The notes beneath the pieces were generated by a model, which did not search any database, was not told where the DNA came from, and saw only the letters and a program-made list of their open reading frames with translations. Shown piece after piece: positions 56,601 to 64,000 of a stretch of DNA of 64,000 bases; the first letter of the stretch is position 1; every line of letters begins with the position of its first letter. Source of the DNA: Saprospira sp. CCB-QB6 (GTDB taxonomy: Bacteria > Bacteroidota > Bacteroidia > Chitinophagales > Saprospiraceae); assembly GCF_028464065.1 (NCBI RefSeq), contig NZ_CP116808.1:620001-684000 (forward strand), given 5' to 3'. Made by a program: the position numbers and the translations under genes.

Positions 56601-59600
56601 TCCCTGCACAAAGGCCCGTAAAGTTATTATTGCTACTGAATACATTACCCGTTTGACCAGGACCTAATATTCGGTATTCATAGCCATTAACACCTAGCGT
56701 TCCTGTGCCAGATACGGCCGTAGCGATAATCTGTCCATCACAATCATTGGCACAAAAGACATTCACCTGCTGGATTGTCGCATCCAAAGGTACAGGATCC
56801 GCCAAACTAATACTATCTATTGCCGTACAGCCAGAGGCATCCGTCACCGTTACCGCATAAGTCCCTGCCGCCAAGTTCGTCGCAAGTGTACCATTCTGCG
56901 CCTGTGGACCAGACCATGCATATACATAAGGCGATACGCCTCCACTAGCCGTCACCTGTGCCGCTCCATCCGAGGCTCCTGGACAGCTAATCGCTGCTCC
57001 ATTGTAATTAGAGTATTGTTGGACATTCAATACAATCTCTGCAGGTTGAGAAATAGTAATTGTATTTGTTGCTGAACAGCCTCGACTATCTGTAGCTGTA
57101 AGTGTGTATGTACCAGCTTCTATATTATTGAGATCTTCAGTAAGTTCTCCATTAGACCATACAAAAGTATAATTAGGTGTTCCTCCTTGAGCATCTGCAT
57201 CAATACTTGCATCTTCAGCACCAAAACAACCAGCATCATTAGAGCTCAAAAAGTTTACTTGTACAGCTGTAGCAGGCTCACCAATCAAAGCATTATCTGT
57301 AATAGTACACCCATTAAGATCAGTTACTGTCAATCGATAAGTTCCTGCTGTTAAGTCACTATTGACTGCTAAACCACTATTAGTAGGTGACCAGTGGTAT
57401 ACATAAGGAGCTGTTCCTCCAGATACAGTGGCTGAAGCTTGGCCATCATTACCAAAACGACAACTTACAGAATCTGTGATTAAACTAAGCTGCAATGCTG
57501 GAGGGCTACTTACCTGAGCACTGTCAACATATGTACAGCCATTAGCATCAGTTACTGTTAGGTAGTACTGTTGTGCAGACAAGCCCGTGGCTGTTTGTGT
57601 AGTTTGGCCATTAGACCAAATATAACTATAGGTTCCAGTTCCCCCTGTGGCATTTACAGTAAGTTCTCCATCCGTGTTATAAGAACAACTGATACTATTA
57701 GTTGTAAAAGTAGCAGTGATGGCTGTAGGTTCTGTAATTTGGATACAGGTATCATGCAAACAACCGTTTACATCTGTAATTGTTACGCAGATAGAACCAG
57801 CTGACAAATTTGTAGCAGTTTGGGTTGTCTGACCATCGCCCCAAAGGTAAGTATAAGGTGCACTTCCATTGATAGGGGTAATCGTTGCACTAGCATCATT
57901 TCCACCATTGCATGACACCATACTAGCACTTGTCGTAGAAGTAATAATAACTCCATTGTTAACAACAACGCTATCCACTAATTGACAACCATTCGCATCT
58001 GTAACTTCTACAGTATAAGTTGCAGCCTCAAGGTTCATAGCAGTAGCAGTACTTTGCCCATTCGCATCATTCCACAGATAGGTATAAGGACTAGTTCCAC
58101 CTGAAGCTATAACTGTTGCACTTCCACTTGCTTGTCCAAAACAAGCAGCATCTATAGCCGTAAGACTAGCTGTAAGCGCAATTGTGGGTTCATTAACTAC
58201 AATAGAATTGATATGCAAACAACCATTCGCATCTGTAACACTAACAGTGTAAGTAGCTGCTGTTAAATTATTAGCTGTAGGTGTATTTTGAGCCAAAGGA
58301 TCATCCCATATATAAACATAGGGAGCAACGCCACCTGTTACAACAGCAGAAGCTGATCCATCTCCTCCACCAAAACAGTTTACATCCGTACTACTCATTG
58401 TGCTGCTTACTGCAGTAGGTTCAGAAATCACTACTTGATCAGTTATACTACAGCTATTTGCATCTGTAATTGTTACATTATAAATTCCCGCAACTAGGTT
58501 ATTAGCAGTAGCGGTGGTTTGATTTAAAGCATCATCCCAACTATAGGTGTAAGGAAAAGTTCCTCCTTGGGCTGTAGCCGTCGCCTCCCCATCATTTCCC
58601 GTATTGCAGCTCACGTCTTGACCTGTTGTTGTTATACTCAGAGCCACAGGTTCTGTAATTGTTACTATAGAGCTTACGCCACATCCAAGGCTAGCGTCAT
58701 TTACTTCAAACGTATAGGTTCCTGCTGCAAGACCGGTAAAGTTAGGACTAGATTGGACAGCTCCTAAGCTTGGGGCGATTTGCTGAAAACTTAATGCTCC
58801 TATATCGTTACTCACAACAAAATCTACCTCTCCATCTGCAAAGCCGTTACAACTAGCATTAGTTTGATTGTTGATAGTCAGAATAAGAGGGCAACTCAAA
58901 CTTGTACAAGTAATAGAATCAATAGGATTTGGACAAATCCCAGTCCCTCCCAAAGCACGCACATAAATATGGACAGAAGTACTTGGTGCCAAACCAGTTA
59001 CTGTATGGCTTAGCGCTCCTGTTGGGCTAAGCCAGGTTAGCCCTGAATCTAAACTCACCTCATATCCTGTAGCTGAAGGAACTGCGCCCCAATCAAACGT
59101 AATATCATTCGCAGTAGTCATTCCACAATTTACCGTAGGTTGAGCTAAAGAGCTTCCTACCTCAATTCGTACAGAATCTACATAGGTACACCCCACTGCA
59201 TCGGTGAGGGTTACACTATAATCTGAGCTAACAGTAGGTCCAGCTGCAGGATTTGCGCAAGTCGTACAACTTAGGTTTGGTCCAGACCAAACATAAGTAT
59301 TACTAGCAGAAGAAGGGGCAAAGTAAATAGACCAATTGTTAATTGTCCCTGCTCCCCCTAAAGAATTATGAGAAACAGCTAAAGACCAAGTTCCATTACT
59401 AGCTCCTAAGTTAAGATTAGAAAAAGGCTCTTCAGGAGAAACAATCGCATTGGCTGGTATATTTGAAAAAGGAGTTGAATATGCTGTAATAGAGGTTGTT
59501 GCACTAGGAGAAAAGCAGACATTATTAAAAGCTCCTGTATTTATCCCTCCATTTCCGCTAGATAAATCAATACTGTCTCCATTCGGGGATACTAATGTTA

Positions 59601-61017
59601 AGTTTATATTAGAGGTTGGGTTATTCGTAATATTTACACATACAGAATCAATGCTGTTACTAGTTAAAACTAAAGGTGATACAGCTCCTACTGTAATATC
59701 TGAACGTACATATCCGCCAAAGTTAATACCAACACTATTGGGGTTGCTAAAAACAGAAGGAGTTGTGACCGCACCTGGCAAATTAGCAGAGAGATAAGTA
59801 GAATCTCCATTACAAACTGTATCGGGTGCTGCAGTAATTAGAGTTGCCCCTGTATCACAGCAAACAATTACCGTTTGCTGCTCGCTTCCGACACAACCAT
59901 CTCCACTATCCCAATCATAAATAATATTATGAACTCCTCCTCCAGCAATTGAAGGGTCCCAACTAGCTGTACCATTACCATTGTCAACAACACCTAGTCC
60001 AGAAAAAGTACCTATACCTTCAGGAGTACCTAAGTTAATAATGGTACAACCCGCACCACCATTCAGTATGGTATTAGAAATAATGGTATTGGACCCTGAC
60101 ATTCGGATTTCATTACTAAATGTTCCGCTGTTCCCCAAATCACACCACTCCATTGAGTAGGAAGTCGCAGGATCTAAATACTCAATTGTCGTTTGGAACT
60201 GACTATTTGAGGGCAATTGCCCCTGATAGTTCCCTCCCGTATTTGTTGGCCCCCAATAGGCAATAATATTACCTGTTGCATTGGGTCCATCATAAACGCG
60301 CAAAGTATTCTGCGTGGCAGAAAAAGCATCTGTTATGATATCAAAAGCGAAACCAGGGGTGATTCCTAAATCGCCTGGAGAGGCAGTTGTAGGATCGGCT
60401 GTTAATGTAATAGCCCCTCCAGTACAATCATAGGGACTACTCACTGTAAGATCATTAAAATTAACGGGGGCACAGGGTAAAAGGATACCACAATCTGTTG
60501 TCCCACTCCCCCCTGACTGACTTGCTGATATCTGAGTAGGCTGATTAGAGTAATTGGTAATCAGTAATACATATACACTTCCAGGAGTAGCTCCAGTGAT
60601 TGTTACTGTTTCATTAGCGCTCGCAGAGTAACTACAAGACTCTATTGCTCCACTAGCCCCCCCATTACCGAGGTTGCCACATTGTCCAATAGCTGCACCT
60701 GCGTTATTAAAGGGGCCGTAGAGAATAAAATCAATATCTACGTTATTGCTATTTGTCAAGTTAATAGTCAGACTGCCGGGTTGATCAATTTGTAGATAGT
60801 ACCAAGCGGGGTTGGGTTGAGACCCTAAACAACCATAGTTATTTCCTGCAGGCGCATCTGGTTGATTCGTCCCTGCAGGAAAAGTAACGCCCGAGCCAGA
60901 ACAAAAGGGCTCTGCGGCTGCACAAGTAGCCCCTTGGGCCGAGGCTGCTGCTGGCATCAGCAGCAAAGCCAAAAGTGGTAATAGAAAAAATCGAGTCATC
61001 TGCTGGTAGGATAGCAT
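53668..61017 (-). CDS. Giant SprB-repeat adhesin with T9SS type B (CHU_C) sorting domain
   Basis: A 2449-residue secreted surface protein. The signal peptide ends PAAASAQ. Residues about 30-180 form a pre-peptidase/beta-sandwich region, and about 185-300 a CUB-like part. A P/Homo-B-like domain lies at about 424-567 (SVCVNITNNPTSNINLTLVSPNGD), then a fibronectin-III-like part (about 625-705). Twenty SprB repeats of about 77 residues follow (about 705-2260), each with a SCxGxxDG start, a GGTxPYTYxWS core and a VTDANGC end. A last PKD-like part and the gliding-type C-terminal domain (TAFTPNSDGNNDRF...YDRWGELVYEG) end the protein. In Flavobacterium, SprB is the mobile adhesin moved by the gliding motor; this is a likely functional counterpart. 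Confidence 0.9.
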   Translation of the reverse strand: MLSYQQMTRFFLLPLLALLLMPAAASAQGATCAAAEPFCSGSGVTFPAGTNQPDAPAGNNYGCLGSQPNPAWYYLQIDQPGSLTINLTNSNNVDIDFILYGPFNNAGAAIGQCGNLGNGGASGAIESCSYSASANETVTITGATPGSVYVLLITNYSNQPTQISASQSGGSGTTDCGILLPCAPVNFNDLTVSSPYDCTGGAITLTADPTTASPGDLGITPGFAFDIITDAFSATQNTLRVYDGPNATGNIIAYWGPTNTGGNYQGQLPSNSQFQTTIEYLDPATSYSMEWCDLGNSGTFSNEIRMSGSNTIISNTILNGGAGCTIINLGTPEGIGTFSGLGVVDNGNGTASWDPSIAGGGVHNIIYDWDSGDGCVGSEQQTVIVCCDTGATLITAAPDTVCNGDSTYLSANLPGAVTTPSVFSNPNSVGINFGGYVRSDITVGAVSPLVLTSNSIDSVCVNITNNPTSNINLTLVSPNGDSIDLSSGNGGINTGAFNNVCFSPSATTSITAYSTPFSNIPANAIVSPEEPFSNLNLGASNGTWSLAVSHNSLGGAGTINNWSIYFAPSSASNTYVWSGPNLSCTTCANPAAGPTVSSDYSVTLTDAVGCTYVDSVRIEVGSSLAQPTVNCGMTTANDITFDWGAVPSATGYEVSLDSGLTWLSPTGALSHTVTGLAPSTSVHIYVRALGGTGICPNPIDSITCTSLSCPLILTINNQTNASCNGFADGEVDFVVSNDIGALSFQQIAPSLGAVQSSPNFTGLAAGTYTFEVNDASLGCGVSSIVTITEPVALSITTTGQDVSCNTGNDGEATATAQGGTFPYTYSWDDALNQTTATANNLVAGIYNVTITDANSCSITDQVVISEPTAVSSTMSSTDVNCFGGGDGSASAVVTGGVAPYVYIWDDPLAQNTPTANNLTAATYTVSVTDANGCLHINSIVVNEPTIALTASLTAIDAACFGQASGSATVIASGGTSPYTYLWNDANGQSTATAMNLEAATYTVEVTDANGCQLVDSVVVNNGVIITSTTSASMVSCNGGNDASATITPINGSAPYTYLWGDGQTTQTATNLSAGSICVTITDVNGCLHDTCIQITEPTAITATFTTNSISCSYNTDGELTVNATGGTGTYSYIWSNGQTTQTATGLSAQQYYLTVTDANGCTYVDSAQVSSPPALQLSLITDSVSCRFGNDGQASATVSGGTAPYVYHWSPTNSGLAVNSDLTAGTYRLTVTDLNGCTITDNALIGEPATAVQVNFLSSNDAGCFGAEDASIDADAQGGTPNYTFVWSNGELTEDLNNIEAGTYTLTATDSRGCSATNTITISQPAEIVLNVQQYSNYNGAAISCPGASDGAAQVTASGGVSPYVYAWSGPQAQNGTLATNLAAGTYAVTVTDASGCTAIDSISLADPVPLDATIQQVNVFCANDCDGQIIATAVSGTGTLGVNGYEYRILGPGQTGNVFSSNNNFTGLCAGTYTVEVRDGNNCVLPVSVTITEPTAIQLSLSDTDVSCSGGSDGTATVSATGGTAPYSYNWDNGMTAATITGLLAGTYEVTVTDANGCDMVSTTEVEEPAALTASMSGNEPSCNGSTDGTVAVMVQGGTLPYTYFWSDGQGTATAVGLSAGTHSVTVTDGNACQLVESYVLGEPTLLTTSITTNAAACAGANSGSATAVPTGGTAPYTYLWSDGQTTATATNLAPGAYSVVVVDSQGCSVTDQVLLQNPDPVVLSFVSSVNPSCHGDMDGSATVVATGGAAPYSYAWPNGEMTASATSLAGGQHTVTATDANGCSTTLTVNLVEPALLVVDTIRTTGVNCKGGSDGTATAFLTGGTLPYSFAWSNGMTGQSISGLAAGTYVLTVTDANGCQTLSQVIVMEPTSALVATLNTADALCFGGASGQITAIVSGGTPNSNGDYTYAWSNGASTDVNSNLSIGTYSVTITDGNGCSVVRTATVNESSGITSQIVNVTDASCAGSADGSAQVTASGGTGTLSYQWSDPLGQTTNVATGLSAGTYYVSVTDLNGCTQVDTAVVGEALALSITVAIEDASCYGESTGSISITNSNEPLQASYWSNGVVGTSITNVAAGEYEVVVQSINGCVDSFSYVVGEPSELSVSLNQVRAVDCYNNSTGALGSTVEGGISPYVYIWSNGLATPSLDSIAAGNYTLNVEDANGCKADTSINLANPTEVGIGNLSIRGVACVDDANGSIQVDGIGGSTLLGGYTYSLDSVNFTGGNLFVGLESGIYPLYIRDNNGCMYDTLVTVEAADPFFLTSFGPALDSGEVEYVLEYGDTLTLFADLNDTTGAIWAWTEINSGALVDSSLTASLTPYDAGIYQFTATNASGCVQDSSIVVKMVKPRNAAAPTAFTPNSDGNNDRFFVQADEKVEQILSFRVYDRWGELVYEGLNLDPNDPLQGWDGSFKGKPMNSGTFAWSAEVLYIDGETTVIKGAVNLLR

Positions 61018-61061
61018 AGATTTTAGCTTGATTTAAAAGGCTATTGCCTCTAAGCGATAAA

Positions 61062-61082
61062 AAAAAGCGCTAAGCGCTTGAT
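61062..61082 (-). terminator. Terminator-like hairpin upstream of the adhesin gene
   Basis: AAGCGCTTAGCGCTT followed by T's on the minus strand. It lies 170 nt downstream of the 61253-61549 gene, beyond the type B element, and 45 nt upstream of the adhesin ATG. Confidence 0.5.
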
Positions 61083-61107
61083 TTGTGGGGGAGGTTGGGT
61101 GCTATAC

Positions 61108-61243
61108 AGGCCCCTTAGGGGCCGCAGGCTGAGGGATGGAGAGAGTGGCCCGCAGGGCCAGACCGAAGCGCTTTAGCGCTGAAGGGCCGAGCGAGCAGCG
61201 AGCTGCGAAACAGCCCGACCCGAGCGAAGCGAGGGGCAGCCCC
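61108..61243 (-). repeat. GC-rich hairpin element, type B (copy 5)
   Basis: A minus-strand copy from GGGGCTGCCCC at 61243 (hairpin 1 CTCGCT-tc-GCTCGG-like) through GGGTCGGGCTG, GCTCGCTCGGCCCTTC, hairpin 2 AGCGCT-aa-AGCGCT, GGTCTGGCC and CCCTCAGCC, then GGCCCC-taa-GGGG. It begins 10 nt after the stop of the small secreted-protein gene, in the sense direction. Confidence 0.85.
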
Positions 61244-61252
61244 TTATCCATC

Positions 61253-61549
61253 TTATTTTGAAGACTTTTGTTGTTTAGCCAAACCCGCTCTTTCCTCATT
61301 TTCTAAGGCTAAAGCTTTTTTGCGGCGAGCCAAAGCAGCCTCATATTTGGCCAGCGTTCCATCTGCAATACGATCAGGGTTTTGCTTTACTTTGGCAATA
61401 TCTTTTTCTATCCGTTTCACCTCCTCGGCATTTGTAGGCAGCTTGCGAATATTTGTACTAATTTTGGGTCCAGTTTGTTGTTGAGCTTGAGCATTTTGTC
61501 CCATAAAGAGAAATAAAACGACCAAGCTACAGGCTAGTATATTTTTCAT
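61253..61549 (-). CDS. Small secreted helical protein
   Basis: A 98-residue protein with a signal peptide (MKNILACSLVVLFLFMGQNAQAQ) and a charged mature helix (EEVKRIEKDIAKVKQNP...KYEAALARRKKALALENEERAG). It has no known domain. It follows the BlaI/M56 pair by 71 nt and could be part of the same transcript, perhaps as a periplasmic partner, but nothing shows this. Confidence 0.6.
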   Translation of the reverse strand: MKNILACSLVVLFLFMGQNAQAQQQTGPKISTNIRKLPTNAEEVKRIEKDIAKVKQNPDRIADGTLAKYEAALARRKKALALENEERAGLAKQQKSSK

Positions 61550-61619
61550 CTAATTTAGTTTGATTGATCTTAAAACGTATACATTGATTATTCTGCTGCA
61601 TCTTATTATATAACGCAGG

Positions 61620-62693
61620 CTAACCATTTTCTGTATTTTTAGGTAAAAAAAACTGCTCCTTTTTTGTTGTTGGTTGCGCATCAAATTGCCGATGTAAAGG
61701 GAAATACAAGCCAACAGAAAGCAGAAAAAGCCCTGATAACAAACAAATTTGTAACAATTGAAACTGTTTTTTGGTACAGCCTTTTGGAGCGGCTTGAAAG
61801 AGCAAAACTTCTAAGCGCTTTTGCAATTTTTTCTTAGCCAAAAAGAAGGCCAAAGCCTGTCCCTTGTGCTGAAAGGCTGTCATCTTGAGCAGCATTTCTG
61901 CATAACTTCTACGGCTGGCTAAGCGCTGAGCCGCATAATCATCTGCTAAAAGTTCATTGATTTCCAAGAGTTCTTTGCGAAAAACATAATAGAGCGGATG
62001 CCAAAACCAAAAAATCTGTAATAGGCCCAAAAAATATCCAGCCCAACTATCTCGCCCCTTCAAATGCCCCAACTCATGATAAAATGCAGCCTGTTGCTCT
62101 TCTTCATTTAAACAATCTAAAGCTGGCGACCAAAGAATATAATGTCGCAGCAAACTGAACGTACTAAAGGGATAACTTTTATACCCCTTAGGATAAAGCA
62201 TTTGATATGACTGATTCTCTAGCTCCCTAGGCTCTGCATAAGATTGCAAGCGCAACCAAATCAAGCCCCCAAACCGCCATAAAAATCGCAGTAAAAAATA
62301 AGTGGCTAAGAGCAAAAACACCGACTCCAAAGCCCAACGAACATCCATTAAGGTATCATAATAGGGATCAGGCTGAAAGTCAACTAAGGCCGCCTTTTGC
62401 TTAATCTCACAATGACAAACCCCCTCACTATTATTGGCCGATTTATAACAAGACAATAATTTAGGATCCTCAATATCTACCTGATTCCAACCCTCATAAC
62501 TCTCATAGTCAATCCATGTCTTCTCAAAATAATGCTCCAAAGAAGGCATAAGACTAGGCAAAAGCAGAGCCGCTAGCAAAAATGTCCAGATGAATAATTT
62601 TCTATTCTGCCAAGACAATCGCTTTCTCAATGCCCAATAAAAGAGCGCCCCTGCAGCCAATAGTAGCGCAGAAAGAAGTAGAAAAATTAGCAT
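61620..62693 (-). CDS. BlaR1/MecR1-type M56 family membrane peptidase
   Basis: A 357-residue membrane metalloprotease of the M56 family. Transmembrane segments flank a loop, and the zinc motif HELGH (H206, E207, H210) is followed by LLEINELLADDYAAQRL, the third ligand region. A final transmembrane helix lies at about 318-338. The penicillin-binding sensor domain of true BlaR1 is absent; the C-terminus is short. It starts 9 nt after the BlaI-like gene ends, so the pair forms a two-gene signalling unit that would cleave the repressor on an envelope cue. Confidence 0.85.
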   Translation of the reverse strand: MLIFLLLSALLLAAGALFYWALRKRLSWQNRKLFIWTFLLAALLLPSLMPSLEHYFEKTWIDYESYEGWNQVDIEDPKLLSCYKSANNSEGVCHCEIKQKAALVDFQPDPYYDTLMDVRWALESVFLLLATYFLLRFLWRFGGLIWLRLQSYAEPRELENQSYQMLYPKGYKSYPFSTFSLLRHYILWSPALDCLNEEEQQAAFYHELGHLKGRDSWAGYFLGLLQIFWFWHPLYYVFRKELLEINELLADDYAAQRLASRRSYAEMLLKMTAFQHKGQALAFFLAKKKLQKRLEVLLFQAAPKGCTKKQFQLLQICLLSGLFLLSVGLYFPLHRQFDAQPTTKKEQFFLPKNTENG

Positions 62694-62702
62694 AAGTAGC
62701 GT

Positions 62703-63071
62703 TTATCGGTCCAATAATTTTTTGAGCTCCTCTAAATCCGCGTCCGTCATTCCCTCCTGCTCTATAAGCGCAGAAAGCAAGGAGTGTACAGAACCCGAAA
62801 AGACTTTCTCTACCGCATTTTCCAAAAAATCTTGCTGATAGGTTTCCTTAGACACCAAAGGGTAGTACTGATGACTCCTCCCCTTTTCCATATGCCCAAT
62901 GTACTTCTTCTTATCTTGCAAAATGCGGACTATAGTAGAAACGGTATTGTAAGCCGGTTTGCTGGCCTCTGGCCAATGCGCTAAGATATCTTTAATATAC
63001 GCCCGCTCTAATTTCCATAAAATATCCATCACCTTTAGCTCCAAAGGCGTGAGCATAATTTTCTTTTCCAT
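62703..63071 (-). CDS. BlaI/MecI-family transcriptional repressor
   Basis: A 122-residue winged-helix repressor. LTPLELKVMDILWKLERAYIKDIL and PAYNTVSTIVRILQDKKKYIGHMEKGRSHQYYPLVSKETY are typical of BlaI/MecI, with the C-terminal dimerisation helices. Together with the M56 peptidase downstream it forms a BlaR/BlaI-like pair. No beta-lactamase or PBP gene is nearby, so the regulated target is unknown. Confidence 0.9.
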   Translation of the reverse strand: MEKKIMLTPLELKVMDILWKLERAYIKDILAHWPEASKPAYNTVSTIVRILQDKKKYIGHMEKGRSHQYYPLVSKETYQQDFLENAVEKVFSGSVHSLLSALIEQEGMTDADLEELKKLLDR

Positions 63072-63215
63072 AAGCTTTAGTTATTTTTCAGCCCCAAAAA
63101 TAAGGCTTTTTCTGCTTTGCCTAAAAAATCAACGCTAAAGACCACAATATTTAGCCCAAAGGAACGTCTTAAAGCCCGAAAAGTCACTTTTTTATCCTTA
63201 AAAACAAAAGTTTTT

Positions 63216-63758
63216 ATGTCCGCAACATGCTCTCGCCTCTTGGCCATCTGCCTGCTCTTTAGCCTTTCAGCCTGTCACCTCCTAGAGGTTTCTAACAATA
63301 ATAATAGTAATGCCAGCAGTGGTAGCGCCACGGCTACCGCCTCCGCCTACATAGAACGCTTCAAACCTATCGCTATTGCCGAGATGAAACGAACGGGCGT
63401 TCCCGCTAGCATCAAAATGGCCCAAGCTATCCTCGAATCTGGCTACGGCCGCAGCGAACTCGCCAAAAAAGCCAATAACCACTTCGGAATCAAATGCGGC
63501 AGCAACTGGAACGGAAAAACCTATAAACTCAAAGCCTCTTGCTTCAGAGCCTATAGCAGCGCTGAAGAAAGCTTTAAACAACATTCCGACTTCCTCCGAA
63601 ATGGCAGCCGATATGCCGACCTCTTCAAACTCAAAACTACAGACTATAAAGGCTGGGCCAAAGGCCTCCGAAAAGCCGGCTATGCCACTTCTTCCTCCTA
63701 CCCTAGCAAACTAATCGAACTGATCGAAAGATACCGACTCCATCAATACGACCAATAA
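63216..63758 (+). CDS. Glucosaminidase-domain lipoprotein
   Basis: A 180-residue peptidoglycan hydrolase. The ATG giving MSATCSRLLAICLLFSLSAC yields a lipoprotein signal with Cys at about 20; a longer upstream frame adds a basic leader without function. A Ser/Asn/Ala-rich linker leads to a glucosaminidase domain (LYZ2/FlgJ type): GVPASIKMAQAILESGYGRSELAKKANNHFGIKC with the catalytic Glu (in ILESGYG), then the YSSAEESFKQHSDFLRN and WAKGLRKAGYATSSSYPSKLIELI segments. It would cut GlcNAc-MurNAc bonds. Divergent from the blaI-like gene. Confidence 0.9.
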   Translation: MSATCSRLLAICLLFSLSACHLLEVSNNNNSNASSGSATATASAYIERFKPIAIAEMKRTGVPASIKMAQAILESGYGRSELAKKANNHFGIKCGSNWNGKTYKLKASCFRAYSSAEESFKQHSDFLRNGSRYADLFKLKTTDYKGWAKGLRKAGYATSSSYPSKLIELIERYRLHQYDQ

Positions 63759-63788
63759 TCCAAAACAAGTTTTTCCCCTTTTTGTTTT

Positions 63789-63901
63789 GGGGCCTCCTGC
63801 CTTCGGCAGGCGCTACGTTGCAGGGCTCGCTGTTCGCTCGGCCCTTCAGCGCTAAAGCGCTTCGGTCTGGCCTAACGGCCCCCCTTCCACATCGCTAGGC
63901 C
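63789..63901 (+). repeat. GC-rich hairpin element, type A (copy 14)
   Basis: GGGGCCT to CATCGCTAGGCC. Hairpin 1 is CCTGCC-ttc-GGCAGG, hairpin 2 AGCGCT-aa-AGCGCT and hairpin 3 GGCC-taac-GGCC. It begins 31 nt after the glucosaminidase stop, in the sense direction. Confidence 0.9.
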
Positions 63902-63924
63902 TTAAAAGACGGCTCCGCCGCCAA

Positions 63925-63975
63925 AAAAAGAGAAAAGCCCACAGCTTCTTTAGCTGTGGGCTTTTCTCTTTCCTA
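63925..63975 (+). terminator. Terminator downstream of the glucosaminidase gene and its element
   Basis: AGAAAAGCCCACAGCT, a 5-nt loop and AGCTGTGGGCTTTTCT with a T/C tail. As with purA, the hairpin element lies between the gene and its terminator. Confidence 0.75.
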
Positions 63976-64000
63976 AAATACCGCCTAATCCATCATATTA

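Noticed and set aside
1-64000. Transposase, integrase or tRNA-linked island markers
   Set aside because: None were recognised; accessory signs here are limited to repeats, an AT-rich P-loop gene and duplicated terminators.

Overview
The window reads as chromosomal DNA of a gliding, filamentous member of the Bacteroidota, most likely Saprospiraceae (Saprospira-like). This is inferred from three things. A 2449-residue SprB-repeat adhesin ends in a type IX secretion (T9SS) type-B/CHU_C sorting domain, and a second secreted protein has a type-A sorting domain. Several genes carry Bacteroidota-type TAnnTTTG promoter boxes. Several small families are typical of the phylum (CWC/DUF5522, DUF7793, Bacteroidota-type LptE). 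No tRNA, rRNA, CRISPR array, integrase or transposase gene was seen.

Layout: 0-3 kb has two tandem class I terpene synthases and an RsiV/DUF3298-like lipoprotein. 3.4-7.4 kb has rimO, accD and a sugar kinase fused to a RapZ-type C-terminal domain. 7.5-9.9 kb is a tandem array of five intact DUF7793 (SpoIIAA/STAS-like) genes with two decayed copies. 10-15 kb has prpE, a quinone-oxidoreductase-like MDR enzyme, a leucine-rich-repeat lipoprotein and an NlpC/P60 hydrolase. 15-19.4 kb has secreted/CWC/membrane unknowns, a Fur-family regulator, a STAS protein and purA. 19.8-29.4 kb has lepB with a dolichol-phosphate-mannose-synthase-like GT2, two RNA methyltransferases (rsmB-like, rlmD-like), a GNAT enzyme, lpxB, ohrR-ohr and two small secreted proteins. 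29.6-33 kb is a likely operon of adenosine deaminase, two paralogous membrane proteins and an FKBP lipoprotein. 33-45.8 kb has an acyl-CoA thioesterase, lptE, icd, a di-haem peroxidase, a methyltransferase, a CDF metal exporter, mnmG, envelope glycan genes and the MlaE/MlaF lipid transporter. 45.9-49.4 kb is an accessory stretch: a P-loop gene flanked by duplicated terminators, a 41-bp tandem hairpin array, an unknown 323-aa gene, a DinB-like gene and a ~165-bp tandem repeat. 49.5-61 kb has an ECF sigma factor with a putative anti-sigma factor, a T9SS cargo protein and the SprB-like giant adhesin. 61-64 kb has a BlaI/M56-peptidase pair and a glucosaminidase lipoprotein.

The most striking feature is a dense family of GC-rich intergenic elements of about 110-140 bp, about 20 copies in 64 kb. 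They share conserved blocks (GGGGCCT start, CGCTACGTT, GCTCGGCCCT, GGTCTG, CATCGCTAGGCC end). Between the blocks sit three hairpins whose sequences differ from copy to copy while the two arms stay complementary. The GGGGCCT start and AGGCC end can also pair, giving a possible cloverleaf-like fold. A second subtype starts GGGGCTGCCCC and ends CCCTCAGCC, and a third module (type C) is nested in or swapped into the other two. About 12 of the 20 begin 7-60 nt after a stop codon in the sense direction, which suggests a 3'-UTR RNA element or a mobile repeat that targets gene ends. No element-encoded protein is visible, so this is the best candidate here for an undescribed system.

Much of the rest is housekeeping and envelope biology: lipid A (lpxB), LPS export (lptE), lipid transport (mla), protein export (lepB), peptidoglycan hydrolases, and peroxide defence (ohr/ohrR, di-haem peroxidase).
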